This document shows positions 1 through 7,833 of a stretch of DNA of 64,000 bases, piece by piece; positions within the stretch are counted from its first letter, which is position 1; the number at the start of each line of letters is the position of its first letter. This stretch comes from Burkholderiaceae bacterium (lineage in GTDB: Bacteria; Pseudomonadota; Gammaproteobacteria; Burkholderiales; Burkholderiaceae_C). Under the pieces are notes generated by a model. The model did no database searches. It was not told the origin of the DNA and saw only the letters and a program-made list of their open reading frames with translations. The translations under genes were made by a program, and so were the position numbers. Where the stretch lies: positions 1-64,000 of the forward strand of contig JAFALA010000047.1 in the NCBI GenBank assembly GCA_019234815.1, read 5' to 3'.

Positions 1-2
1 TC

Positions 3-203
3 GCGAAGAAGGCGCTCGCGCGCAAGACGGGTGCGCGCGGCCTGCGCTCGATCCTTGAAACCGTGCTCCTCGACACCATGTACGAGCTGCCGACGCTCGA
101 AAACGTGAGCAAGGTGGTCGTCGACGAGCAGATGATCTCCGCCGACGGAAAGCCCCTGCTGATCTACTCCGACCAGCACAAGGTGGCCGGGAGTTCCGCG
201 TAG
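3..203 (+). CDS. clpX: ClpX C-terminal fragment (ATP-dependent Clp protease ATP-binding subunit), cut by window start
   Basis: The first 66 codons read in frame to a TAG stop and match the C-terminal part of the ClpX unfoldase: [10 protein letters not shown] (the sensor-2 arginine region) followed by DTMYELP and a short acidic tail. ClpX unfolds substrates for the ClpP peptidase in the cytoplasm. The start and the AAA+ core lie outside the window. Its position just upstream of lon is the classical clpP-clpX-lon order of proteobacteria, which supports the call despite the short fragment. Confidence 0.9.
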   Translation, partial: AKKALARKTGARGLRSILETVLLDTMYELPTLENVSKVVVDEQMISADGKPLLIYSDQHKVAGSSA

Positions 204-334
204 CATTTCGCGCCGTTCGCCGCTGCGCGTAACAATTCGTTTCGTCGCTTTTTCCGCATTGCAGTACGCGGGCCATCCGTGTACGCTGTGCTCGTCCATT
301 TCCGCGCCTCGCAAGCGCACCTAAAGGTCCATTA

Positions 335-2749
335 ATGCCCCAAGAATCCGTCCAGTACCCGCTTCTTCCGCTACGGGACGTGGTCGTGTTCCCCCACATG
401 GTGATCCCGCTCTTCGTGGGGCGGCCCAAGTCCATCAAGGCGATGGAAACGGCGATGGAAGCCGGGAAGTCGATCCTCCTCGTCGCGCAGAAGGCCGCGG
501 CGAAGGACGACCCGGGCCCGGGCGACATGTATTCAATCGGCTGCGTCTCGAACATCCTCCAGATGCTCAAGCTGCCCGACGGCACCGTGAAGGTGCTGGT
601 GGAAGGCCTGCAACGCGCCACCACCCAGTCCATCACCGACACCGAAGAGCATTTCGTCGCCGAGGTCACGCCGATTCCGCCCGAGGCCGATGCCAAGCCG
701 GAAGTCGAGGCGCTGCGCCGCGCCGTGACCCAGCAGTTTGACCAGTACGTCAAGCTGAACAAGAAGATCCCTCCCGAGATCCTGACCTCGATCGCCGGCA
801 TCGACGATGCCGGCCGCCTGGCCGACACCATTGCCGCGCACCTGCCGCTCAAACTCGATGCCAAGCAGTCGGTGCTGGACTTGTCCGATGTCGCCAAGCG
901 CCTGGAAAAGCTGCTCGACCTGCTTGAGCACGAAGTCGACATCCTGCAGGTGGAAAAGCGCATCCGTGGCCGCGTCAAGCGCCAGATGGAAAAGAGCCAG
1001 CGCGAGTACTACCTGAACGAGCAGGTCAAGGCCATCCAGAAGGAACTGGGCGACGGCGAGGAGGGGGCCGACCTCGAAGACCTGGACAAGAAGATCCAGG
1101 CCGCCCGCATGCCCAAGGAGGCCCGCAAAAAGGCCGAGGCCGAGCTCAAGAAGCTTAAGCTGATGTCGCCCATGTCGGCCGAAGCCACCGTGGTGCGCAA
1201 CTACATCGACATCCTGGTCAATCTGCCCTGGAGCAAGAAGACCAAGATCAAGCACGACCTCGCCAATGCCGAGGAGGTGCTGAATGAAGACCACTACGGC
1301 CTGGACAAGGTCAAGGAACGCATTCTCGAGTACCTCGCGGTGCAGCAGCGCGTCGACAAGCTCAAGGCGCCCATCCTGTGCCTGGTCGGCCCTCCGGGCG
1401 TCGGCAAGACCTCGCTGGGGCAGTCGGTGGCGCGAGCCACCGGCCGCAAGTTCGTCCGCATGGCCTTGGGTGGCGTGCGCGACGAAGCCGAGATCCGCGG
1501 CCATCGCCGCACTTACATCGGCTCCATGCCGGGCAAGGTGCTGCAGAGTCTGTCCAAGGTCGGCACGCGCAATCCGCTGTTCCTGCTCGACGAAATCGAC
1601 AAGCTGGGCATGGACTTCCGCGGCGATCCGTCTTCGGCACTGCTCGAGGTGCTGGATCCGGAACAGAACCACACCTTCGCCGACCATTACGTCGAGGTCG
1701 ATTTCGACCTGTCCGACGTGATGTTCGTCGCGACCTCCAACTCGCTCAACATTCCGCCGGCGCTGCTGGACCGGATGGAAGTGATCCGCCTGTCGGGCTA
1801 CACCGAAGACGAGAAGGTCAACATCGCCCAACGCTACCTGCTGCCCAAGCAGCGCAGCAACAACGGCGTGAAGGAGGACGAGATGGAAGTGGCTGAGTCG
1901 GCCATTCGCGCCATCATCCGTTATTACACCCGCGAGGCCGGCGTGCGTTCGCTGGAGCGCGAAGTCTCCAAGATCTGCCGCAAGGTGGTCAAGGGCATCC
2001 AGCTCAAGACCTACGAAGGCCGGGTGGTGATCACCGAAGACAACCTGAACGATTTCCTGGGTGTTCGCAAGTACGACTTCGGTCGCGCCGAGAAGAGGAA
2101 CCAGGTCGGACAGGTGGTGGGCCTGGCCTGGACCGAAGTGGGCGGCGACCTGCTGACCATCGAAGCCACGGCGATGCCGGGCAAGGGCAACATCATCCGC
2201 ACCGGCTCGCTGGGCGACGTGATGAAGGAATCGGTCGAAGCGGCCCGTACCGTGGTGCGCTCGCGCGCCGCGCGCCTGGGCATCAAGGACGAAGCCTTCG
2301 AGAAGCGTGACGTACACATCCACGTGCCCGACGGCGCGACGCCCAAGGATGGACCGAGCGCCGGTATCGCGATGACGACGGCCTTTGTGTCGGCCCTGAC
2401 TGGTATCCCGGTGCGCGCCGACGTGGCCATGACGGGCGAGATCACTCTGCGCGGCGAGGTCACGGCCATTGGCGGACTGAAGGAAAAACTGCTGGCGGCC
2501 CACCGTGGCGGCATCAAGACCGTGATGATCCCGGAAGAGAACGTCAAGGACCTGCAGGACATCCCTGAGAACGTCAAGAACCAGCTCGAAATCGTGCCGG
2601 TGAAGTGGATCGACCGCGTGCTGGAAGTGGCGCTGGAGACGACACCCCAGCCGCTGCCTGAAGAGGAAGCGATCGCCAAGCCTGTCGGTGAAGCGGCTGC
2701 GACCGAAGCCGGCAAGCCGGTTGCCGCAGGCGACGGTCTCAAGCATTGA
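335..2749 (+). CDS. lon: Lon protease (ATP-dependent serine endopeptidase La)
   Basis: An 804-residue protein of normal Lon length. It has the LON substrate-binding N-domain ([21 protein letters not shown] at about residues 8-28), a coiled helical region, the AAA+ module with Walker A GPPGVGKT at 352-359 and a LLDEID Walker B, and a C-terminal protease domain with the Ser-Lys dyad (Ser675 in KDGPSAG, Lys718 in GGLKEK). It degrades damaged and regulatory proteins in the cytoplasm. The ATG follows AAAGG at suitable spacing. It is separated from clpX by 131 bp and is probably transcribed from its own promoter; no heat-shock promoter could be pinned down by eye. Confidence 0.98.
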   Translation: MPQESVQYPLLPLRDVVVFPHMVIPLFVGRPKSIKAMETAMEAGKSILLVAQKAAAKDDPGPGDMYSIGCVSNILQMLKLPDGTVKVLVEGLQRATTQSITDTEEHFVAEVTPIPPEADAKPEVEALRRAVTQQFDQYVKLNKKIPPEILTSIAGIDDAGRLADTIAAHLPLKLDAKQSVLDLSDVAKRLEKLLDLLEHEVDILQVEKRIRGRVKRQMEKSQREYYLNEQVKAIQKELGDGEEGADLEDLDKKIQAARMPKEARKKAEAELKKLKLMSPMSAEATVVRNYIDILVNLPWSKKTKIKHDLANAEEVLNEDHYGLDKVKERILEYLAVQQRVDKLKAPILCLVGPPGVGKTSLGQSVARATGRKFVRMALGGVRDEAEIRGHRRTYIGSMPGKVLQSLSKVGTRNPLFLLDEIDKLGMDFRGDPSSALLEVLDPEQNHTFADHYVEVDFDLSDVMFVATSNSLNIPPALLDRMEVIRLSGYTEDEKVNIAQRYLLPKQRSNNGVKEDEMEVAESAIRAIIRYYTREAGVRSLEREVSKICRKVVKGIQLKTYEGRVVITEDNLNDFLGVRKYDFGRAEKRNQVGQVVGLAWTEVGGDLLTIEATAMPGKGNIIRTGSLGDVMKESVEAARTVVRSRAARLGIKDEAFEKRDVHIHVPDGATPKDGPSAGIAMTTAFVSALTGIPVRADVAMTGEITLRGEVTAIGGLKEKLLAAHRGGIKTVMIPEENVKDLQDIPENVKNQLEIVPVKWIDRVLEVALETTPQPLPEEEAIAKPVGEAAATEAGKPVAAGDGLKH

Positions 2750-2756
2750 TCCAAAC

Positions 2757-2797
2757 TGCGACTCACGCCATCAAATTCTTGCGTGGGTCGCATTTTT
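2757..2797 (+). terminator. Rho-independent terminator of lon
   Basis: A 12-bp stem (TGCGACTCACGC at 2757-2768 with GCGTGGGTCGCA at 2781-2792, one G-T wobble) is followed by TTTTT. It begins 8 bases after the lon stop codon. The 3' arm shares bases with the -35 box of the following tRNA promoter. Confidence 0.8.
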
Positions 2798-2808
2798 CGG
2801 TCTATAAT
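2779..2808 (+). promoter_or_regulatory. Sigma-70 promoter of the tRNA cluster
   Basis: TTGCGT (2779-2784) and a perfect TATAAT (2803-2808) are separated by 18 bp, about 48 bp before the first tRNA. The -35 box lies in the lon terminator stem. Confidence 0.75.
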
Positions 2809-2856
2809 CTCAGCTTCAGCACAAAAGCTCCGACAAGAGATTTTGAGTTGAAATAT

Positions 2857-2932
2857 GCGGGAATAGCTCAGTTGGTAGAGCGCAACCTTGCCAAGGTTGA
2901 GGTCGCGAGTTCGAGCCTCGTTTCCCGCTCCA
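2857..2932 (+). tRNA. tRNA-Gly(GCC), copy 1
   Basis: A 76-nt cloverleaf with acceptor stem GCGGGAA/TTCCCGC, anticodon stem CAACC/GGTTG, anticodon loop TTGCCAA (anticodon GCC), T-stem GCGAG/CTCGT and encoded CCA. It is identical to copies 2 and 3. A terminator-like hairpin follows it directly. Confidence 0.97.
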
Positions 2933-2941
2933 GGATTCGAA

Positions 2942-2964
2942 GGGAAGCCCCGGCTTCCCTTTTT
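2942..2964 (+). terminator. Terminator-like hairpin after tRNA-Gly copy 1
   Basis: GGGAAGCC pairs with GGCTTCCC (2942-2949 with 2952-2959), followed by TTTTT. It sits inside the tRNA cluster, so the remaining tRNAs depend on read-through or on a promoter I could not identify. Confidence 0.7.
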
Positions 2965-3004
2965 CGTCAGGGGCTCACCAAAGGCCTTGACGCTTGATTG
3001 ATGA

Positions 3005-3078
3005 GGCGCGGTAGCAAAGCGGTTATGCCCCGGATTGCAAATCCGGTTAGTCCGGTTCGACTCCGGACCGCGCCTCCA
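3005..3078 (+). tRNA. tRNA-Cys(GCA)
   Basis: A 74-nt cloverleaf with acceptor stem GGCGCGG/CCGCGCC, anticodon stem CCGGA/TCCGG, loop TTGCAAA (anticodon GCA) and encoded CCA. It lies 9 nt before tRNA-Gly copy 2, suggesting one transcript. Confidence 0.97.
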
Positions 3079-3087
3079 GGAATGAAT

Positions 3088-3163
3088 GCGGGAATAGCTC
3101 AGTTGGTAGAGCGCAACCTTGCCAAGGTTGAGGTCGCGAGTTCGAGCCTCGTTTCCCGCTCCA
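3088..3163 (+). tRNA. tRNA-Gly(GCC), copy 2
   Basis: Identical over all 76 nt to copy 1, with anticodon GCC and encoded CCA. Confidence 0.97.
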
Positions 3164-3210
3164 ATCATTCCGACAAGTTGTGCCAGGCTGAGTGTTCAGC
3201 GTGGCGCGAT

Positions 3211-3286
3211 GCGGGAATAGCTCAGTTGGTAGAGCGCAACCTTGCCAAGGTTGAGGTCGCGAGTTCGAGCCTCGTTTCCCGCTCCA
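3211..3286 (+). tRNA. tRNA-Gly(GCC), copy 3
   Basis: Identical over all 76 nt to copies 1 and 2. The spacer to copy 2 (47 nt) is longer than that to copy 4 (9 nt). Confidence 0.97.
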
Positions 3287-3295
3287 TGTTCCTTT

Positions 3296-3371
3296 GCGGG
3301 AATAGCTCAGTTGGTAGAGCGCAACCTTGCCAAGGTTGAGGTCGAGAGTTCGAGACTCTTTTCCCGCTCCA
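3296..3371 (+). tRNA. tRNA-Gly(GCC), copy 4, variant T-arm
   Basis: Same length and anticodon as the other three copies but with three base changes in the T-arm: T-stem GAGAG/CTCTT instead of GCGAG/CTCGT, and the last T-loop base C to A. The two stem changes are compensatory (C-G pair replaced by A-T), so the cloverleaf is preserved and the gene is probably functional. Confidence 0.95.
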
Positions 3372-3389
3372 GTTCCGTGTCGCCAAAAA

Positions 3390-3418
3390 GGGGAAGCTCA
3401 GGCTTCCCCTTCTTGTTT
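3390..3418 (+). terminator. Terminator after tRNA-Gly copy 4
   Basis: GGGGAAGC (3390-3397) and GCTTCCCC (3402-3409) form an 8-bp stem with a 4-nt loop, followed by TTCTTGTTT. The hairpin resembles the one at 2942. Confidence 0.75.
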
Positions 3419-3423
3419 GCGTC

Positions 3424-3429
3424 GATAAT
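3424..3429 (+). promoter_or_regulatory. Possible -10 box for tRNA-Leu
   Basis: GATAAT lies 18 bp before the tRNA-Leu gene and just after the preceding terminator. No good -35 box is visible at 17 bp, so this is only a candidate. Confidence 0.35.
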
Positions 3430-3447
3430 GCCCGTTTGAGCAGACTC

Positions 3448-3536
3448 GCCCGGGTGGTGAAATTGGTAGACGCAGCGGACTTAAAATCCGCCGCCTTTAA
3501 CAGGGCGTACGGGTTCGACCCCCGTCCCGGGCACCA
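3448..3536 (+). tRNA. tRNA-Leu(TAA)
   Basis: An 89-nt class II tRNA with acceptor stem GCCCGGG/CCCGGGC, anticodon stem GCGGA/TCCGC, loop CTTAAAA (anticodon TAA), a long variable arm and encoded CCA. It is the last tRNA of the cluster. The 197 bp that follow hold no gene I can support, only a nine-base direct repeat TGTGCATTC. Confidence 0.96.
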
Positions 3537-3733
3537 AAATTGTGCATTCTGACTCGTCAGTGTGCATTCATAAGCTCCCATGTTAGAGGAGCAACAAAAA
3601 AATAAGGATTCCCACCTCGTCTGTGGCTGCAATGCGGCGGGTTGTTGCCCGTCGACAAAACTCCGCGGCCGGCTGCTTGCCAACTATGAGCAGACAGTGC
3701 TGGCTATTTAGTTGCGTCGACTCATGCGGGTTC

Positions 3734-4789
3734 TCACGAATGCTCGTGTCGATGATGAATATCCGGGTAATGTGCGTGACCATGTGTCATTGGTGCATGG
3801 TCATGCGCATGGGTGTGCGGCTCGGTTCCATCCCATTCGAAATTGTGTTCGTGCTGGTGGTGTTCGTCGTGCACATGTCGATGGCTATGACGCATGGCCT
3901 CGTGGAGATGCTCGTGTGCGTGATGCTCGGTCAAATGCAGCCAGACACCAATACCCATCAACCCCGTGGCCAACCAGAAGTACGGTGATGTCTGTTCACG
4001 GAAAACTAAGATCGAAATTGCAGCGCCGATGAAGGGCGCCGTCGAGAAATATGCGCCTGTACGTGCGCTACCCAGGCCTCGCAGTGCCAGCACGAAAAGG
4101 ACCAGACTCACGCCATAGCCCAGAAAGCCGACGATCATCGCGGGACCGGAAAGCGTGACGCCTGGCCATTGCGCTCCAAGCATCAAACCCATTGTGGTGT
4201 TGACTGCCCCAGCGATCAAGCCTTTGCTACCAGCGATGAACAAGGCGTCCGAAGCCGAAACTTTGCGCGTGAGGTTATTGTCGATGGCCCAGGAAAGGCA
4301 GGCGCCGGCAATGGCGACCGGCCCCAGCCAGGCGCTCGTCCCGGTCGAGGGTTCAGACCAAGAGAGCGCAATGCCGCCGGCAACAATAAGCCCCATTCCC
4401 AGCACAATGCGGCGATCAGCGTTCTCCTTGAACACGACCCAGGCCAGCACAGCCGTTAGCACGGCCTCAAGGTTGAGAAGCAAGGAGGCGGTTGACGCGG
4501 CGGTGTGTGCCAACCCCACCATCAGCAGAAGTGGTCCGAGTACGCCGCCAAAGCCGATCGCACTCAGCAGCCAGGGCCATTCGTGGCCCGGCAGTCCAGG
4601 TGCTTTCCAGCCGCGATCACGGATCGTGCGTATGAGGGTCAGTCCAACACCACTGCCAAGGTACAGCAGGCCGGCCAGCAGGAAGGGCGACAGATCGCCT
4701 ACCAACTGCTTGGCGAAAGGCGTGCTGCCACCGAACAGGATGGCGGCACCAAGTGCTGCCAATACGGCACCGGAAAGGTCAAACTTCAC
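3734..4789 (-). CDS. EamA/DMT-family transporter with histidine-rich C-terminal tail
   Basis: About ten hydrophobic segments with the two-repeat layout of EamA drug/metabolite transporters (GGSTPFAKQL near the N-terminus, ENADRRIVLGMGLIVAGG mid-protein). A soluble tail of about 65 residues follows with roughly two dozen histidines, many as HxH. I chose the GTG start at 4789: AGAAGG lies just upstream, the TGA of the preceding gene overlaps it (GTGA), and codons further upstream look unlike a transporter N-terminus. The product is an inner-membrane protein of about 351 residues. It is the last gene of the chromate-resistance operon. His-rich tails occur on metal exporters, so metal export or sensing is plausible, but the substrate is unknown. 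Confidence 0.85.
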   Translation of the reverse strand: MKFDLSGAVLAALGAAILFGGSTPFAKQLVGDLSPFLLAGLLYLGSGVGLTLIRTIRDRGWKAPGLPGHEWPWLLSAIGFGGVLGPLLLMVGLAHTAASTASLLLNLEAVLTAVLAWVVFKENADRRIVLGMGLIVAGGIALSWSEPSTGTSAWLGPVAIAGACLSWAIDNNLTRKVSASDALFIAGSKGLIAGAVNTTMGLMLGAQWPGVTLSGPAMIVGFLGYGVSLVLFVLALRGLGSARTGAYFSTAPFIGAAISILVFREQTSPYFWLATGLMGIGVWLHLTEHHAHEHLHEAMRHSHRHVHDEHHQHEHNFEWDGTEPHTHAHDHAPMTHGHAHYPDIHHRHEHS

Positions 4790-5026
4790 TGCATATCCTT
4801 CTGCCCTGTCGGTTGCGCGACCATGCCATCTGAGCAAACGCCACCTGGTACGCGGGCAACAACCTTGAGCGCCTTCATGTCAATCGGAACCATTTCATTG
4901 ATCCCAGTAGCCGAGGCATAGCCTTGGCCGTTTTCGTGTACGACCCAGGTACTCAGCACGGCGGCTATACCTGGCATATCTGCAAAGACGCGGGTGTGTC
5001 CCGTTTCAAATACTGCGACGAAGCAT
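4786..5026 (-). pseudogene. Remnant of a YncE-like (YVTN beta-propeller) gene
   Basis: An ATG at 5026 preceded by AGGAGAAG begins MLRRSI and then stops. One frame over, the reading continues with a beta-propeller-like blade (GYASATGINEMVPIDMKALK then VVARVPGG) to a TGA that overlaps the start of the transporter gene. The simplest reading is a once-intact secreted YncE-family gene of this operon that lost most of its repeats by deletion and frameshift, leaving the two ends. The family call rests on one blade only. A short functional peptide cannot be excluded, and the remnant may still serve translational coupling of the downstream gene. Confidence 0.5.
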
Positions 5027-5038
5027 CGATTTCTTCTC

Positions 5039-5491
5039 CTAGGTTTTGGGTGGCCAGTTGTGCGTCTCAGCTTGGCAGTCCTTGCACCAGGCATAGAGCG
5101 CGTCGTATATCAACATCCCGTGCTTCAGCATTTCATGGTCGTCGGTATACACCTTGGACAGACCCAGCGACAGCGCGTATAGCCCCGATGACTGTGGCGT
5201 CAGGTCCAGTCGGGATGTGTCGGCGCCACGGACAATGAGGGCGAGTTGCTGCAGGGCAGGCTCGTTGAGACCGTACTTGGCCAGGAATGCGTCGAAACTG
5301 CACAACTCTCCAACATGGCTCATTTCGACGCCTGGAATGTCATAGGGCGTCGCGCAGGTCTCGGCGGCAATGCGCAGTACATCTTCCGCTGGGACATAAA
5401 GAAATTCGGCGGTCGGATCGATGAATCGGGTGACCAGCCAGGGACAGGCGATACGGTCGATCTTGGGACGTTCCCGAGTGATCCATTGCAT
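5039..5491 (-). CDS. ChrB C-terminal-domain protein (chromate resistance, regulator domain absent)
   Basis: A 150-residue cytosolic protein beginning MQWITRERPKIDRIACPWLV, which parallels the WATRARPWVDRLASAWLIRR stretch and all that follows in the chrB product of the same operon. It therefore matches the ChrB C-terminal domain without the N-terminal DNA-binding part. It lies 20 bp downstream of chrA and reads in the same direction. Family members accompany chrA and contribute to chromate resistance; the biochemical role is not settled. The length is normal for a stand-alone domain, and no truncation is apparent. Confidence 0.85.
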   Translation of the reverse strand: MQWITRERPKIDRIACPWLVTRFIDPTAEFLYVPAEDVLRIAAETCATPYDIPGVEMSHVGELCSFDAFLAKYGLNEPALQQLALIVRGADTSRLDLTPQSSGLYALSLGLSKVYTDDHEMLKHGMLIYDALYAWCKDCQAETHNWPPKT

Positions 5492-5511
5492 GATCGTTCC
5501 CTCCACGCAGT

Positions 5512-6678
5512 TCAATGATTCAGAAGCGGATAGACCGCCAAGCCAATCAGTGCGGCGCCGAGCACGATGAGGGGCTCGGGAAGTTTCTTGAAGCGCCATA
5601 GCAGCGCTGCCGTGCCTATCGCCAATGCGGCAGTGATCAGGTCGGTGATGGATCGCATCGCCAAGACAAGGACCGAACCGGCGATGGCGCCAATGGCGGC
5701 GGCCGTGATGCCATGGACGAAAGCGATCAACGCGGGGCGCTTGCCATACTTCTTGAAATGCGGTGCTGCGAGGACGGTGATCAGGTAGCAAGGCACGAAG
5801 GTCGCCGCAGACGCCACGCATGCACCAGGGAAACCTGCGATCAGATAGCCGATGAACCCCGTCGTGATCACCACGGGGCCGGGTGTGATCATGGCAACGG
5901 CCACCGCATCGACGAATTGCTTGTCGTTGAGCCAATGGTGATCGGTGACGATACCGCTGTAGAGAAACGGCACGATGGCCAGGCCCGAGCCAAAGACGAA
6001 GGCACCGGCCTTGGTGAAGAACAGGCCGATCTGAATCAGGAGATTGCTCTCGCCCGCGAATGCGGCGCCGACCACACCGACAGGCCATAACGATGTCACT
6101 GTGCCCTGGCCGAAGTGCGGCTTGCAACGCACCAGCCAGACCAGCACGCCGCAGCCGATGAACAGCATGGCGATTTCCGACTGTGTGGCGATGGTGACGG
6201 TTGCCAGCAGCGCAAAGATGCCCCACAGCAGCTTGTCGCGGCCAATGTTCTTTGTGGCGAGCTTGTGCGCCCCGATGGCCATGATGCCGATCACGGCGGC
6301 ACCTACGCCGTAGAACACGGCTTGCACCCAGCCGAGTCCGCCGTACAACTGATAGGCCCAGCCCAGCGCCACCACCATGAAGAAGGACGGCAGCACGAAG
6401 GCGAGACCCGTCAGCGTGGCCCCCAGCGCGCGGTGATCCACGTAGCCCAGGTACATGGCCAGCTGTGCCGCAAGCGGCCCGGGGGCGATCTGGGCCAGGG
6501 CCAGTCCTTCCTTGTAGTCCGCTTCACCAATCCAGCCGCGCTGTTCGACCAGGTCGCGGTGCATGTAGCCCACCAATGCCACCGGGCCGCCAAATCCCAG
6601 CGTGCCCAGGCGCAGGAAGTAGGCCAACAACTGCCAGAGCGTGTAGCTGGGGCGACGGATTGCTGCATCGCTATTCAT
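5512..6678 (-). CDS. chrA: ChrA chromate efflux transporter
   Basis: A 388-residue polytopic inner-membrane protein of the CHR superfamily, long-chain (two-domain) type. The N-terminal CHR domain has GFGGPVALVGYMHRDLV and LAQIAPGPLAAQLAMYLGY; the C-terminal domain has the second signature MITPGPVVITTGFIGY. It exports chromate from the cytoplasm. The ATG overlaps the chrB stop by 4 bp, so translation is probably coupled, and expression should follow the chrB operator at 7633-7656. Confidence 0.95.
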   Translation of the reverse strand: MNSDAAIRRPSYTLWQLLAYFLRLGTLGFGGPVALVGYMHRDLVEQRGWIGEADYKEGLALAQIAPGPLAAQLAMYLGYVDHRALGATLTGLAFVLPSFFMVVALGWAYQLYGGLGWVQAVFYGVGAAVIGIMAIGAHKLATKNIGRDKLLWGIFALLATVTIATQSEIAMLFIGCGVLVWLVRCKPHFGQGTVTSLWPVGVVGAAFAGESNLLIQIGLFFTKAGAFVFGSGLAIVPFLYSGIVTDHHWLNDKQFVDAVAVAMITPGPVVITTGFIGYLIAGFPGACVASAATFVPCYLITVLAAPHFKKYGKRPALIAFVHGITAAAIGAIAGSVLVLAMRSITDLITAALAIGTAALLWRFKKLPEPLIVLGAALIGLAVYPLLNH

Positions 6679-7634
6679 GGTGCTGCGTCCTTGTCGGTGA
6701 AGTGAAGCAAGAGGGCATCGAAAACACGCGACGCTTGCACCAGCAATGCATCGTCGTCAGATTCGGATTGACGCAGGCCATCCAGAATGGCCGCAAGACC
6801 AGGGGCTTGTGGTACCGGCACGCCACCGACATCGAGCTGGTGGACGATGGCGCCGATGCGCACGAGTTCGCGCTGTGTGTCCAGGCCGAAGCTGGCCAGC
6901 AGGGTTTCAAAGGTGACGCGACCGTCGACGTGGGTGAAGCTTGCGCCATCGAAATCAAAGCCCAGTGCATCCCTTGGGCAATCGGCAGGCATTGCGAGCC
7001 AAAGGAAGCGGGCGGATGCATCGATGTGGCGACGTATCAGCCAGGCCGAGGCCAGCCTGTCCACCCAGGGTCGCGCGCGCGTTGCCCACGTACGGCCCTG
7101 ATAGTCAGCCGGTTCTAATCGCGTGATGGCGCCCTTGACGGCGTGGGGCTCGCCCGGCGAGAGCAGCGTCGCCAGCTTCTCGCTCAGCGCATCCAACTCA
7201 CGCTGTGCCTGAGCCTGGGCTTCGCCGGGGTAGAAGTCGATGGCGACGATCTGCTCGAATTGACGACGCAGGGTGCGCAGGCGACGTTCCAGCGCTGGGA
7301 GGTCCGTCTGGTCATCCCCGGAAAATCGCCGGCATTGCTCCAGCCATTCTGCAAAGGCTTCGCCCCGGTCGAACAGGGCCATGAAACGCGCGGATTGATC
7401 CTCGTCGCGGGCCGCCAGATCAAGCAGTTCGCCGGAACCGCCTGCCGCCTCGACTTCCGCCCGAAAGTTGGCCAGTGTCTGCTCGTGTTGTGGCTCCGCT
7501 GGCAGGACATACACACCGTCGCGCAGCACCGCGGCGCCGGCTGCCTTCAGGCCGCGCCAGATCTTCGTGCGCGGCGTGTTGGTGTGACTGGGCAAGGCCA
7601 CGGTCAGCGCGATGAGTTCGAAGATTTGCTTCAT
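6675..7634 (-). CDS. chrB: ChrB chromate-responsive regulator/resistance protein
   Basis: A 319-residue protein. The N-terminal part (PRTKIWRGLKAAGAAVLRDGVYVLP at about residues 20-45, quoted in part: KAAGAAVLRDGVYVLP) is the winged-helix-like ChrB N-domain. The C-terminal half from WATRARPWVDRLASAWLIRR is the ChrB domain. ChrB is known as a chromate-sensing repressor of chr operons. It is first in this operon, with chrA overlapping its 3' end. The start codon lies inside a perfect inverted repeat and no Shine-Dalgarno sequence is visible upstream, so the message may be leaderless or poorly translated. Confidence 0.9.
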   Translation of the reverse strand: MKQIFELIALTVALPSHTNTPRTKIWRGLKAAGAAVLRDGVYVLPAEPQHEQTLANFRAEVEAAGGSGELLDLAARDEDQSARFMALFDRGEAFAEWLEQCRRFSGDDQTDLPALERRLRTLRRQFEQIVAIDFYPGEAQAQAQRELDALSEKLATLLSPGEPHAVKGAITRLEPADYQGRTWATRARPWVDRLASAWLIRRHIDASARFLWLAMPADCPRDALGFDFDGASFTHVDGRVTFETLLASFGLDTQRELVRIGAIVHQLDVGGVPVPQAPGLAAILDGLRQSESDDDALLVQASRVFDALLLHFTDKDAAP

Positions 7635-7656
7635 TATGAAATAAGTATTTCATAAT
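7633..7656 (-). promoter_or_regulatory. Candidate ChrB operator (perfect inverted repeat over the chrB start codon)
   Basis: ATTATGAAAT and ATTTCATAAT form a perfect 10-bp inverted repeat around the spacer AAGT. The repeat includes two bases of the chrB start codon. A degenerate second half-site (ATGAATATTTCAA) follows at about 7660-7672. Its position suits autorepression by ChrB. The 160 bp between this region and the next gene hold nothing else I can support. Confidence 0.6.
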
Positions 7657-7833
7657 GTTATGAATATTTCAATATTTGTCGCGTGTAGTGGCGTTCCGTC
7701 GGTAGTCGAAGGCCCATCAAAATGTCCAGCTGTTGGTCATACCGTACTCCAATGGACTTGCGAGGCCTACGGCCGCACCATACAAATGACCGGTGCTGCC
7801 CAGCGACTGGCAGGGGCGGACGTGGGCTGTCCA

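Noticed and set aside
533-2746. Long open frame antisense to lon
   Set aside because: A codon-phase shadow typical of high-GC genes; composition is His/Gln/Arg-rich with no motif, and lon is certain.
2998-3439. Peptides containing NSSVGRAQP/AGIAQLVERNLAKVE
   Set aside because: These are translations of the tRNA-Gly genes, a common false gene call.
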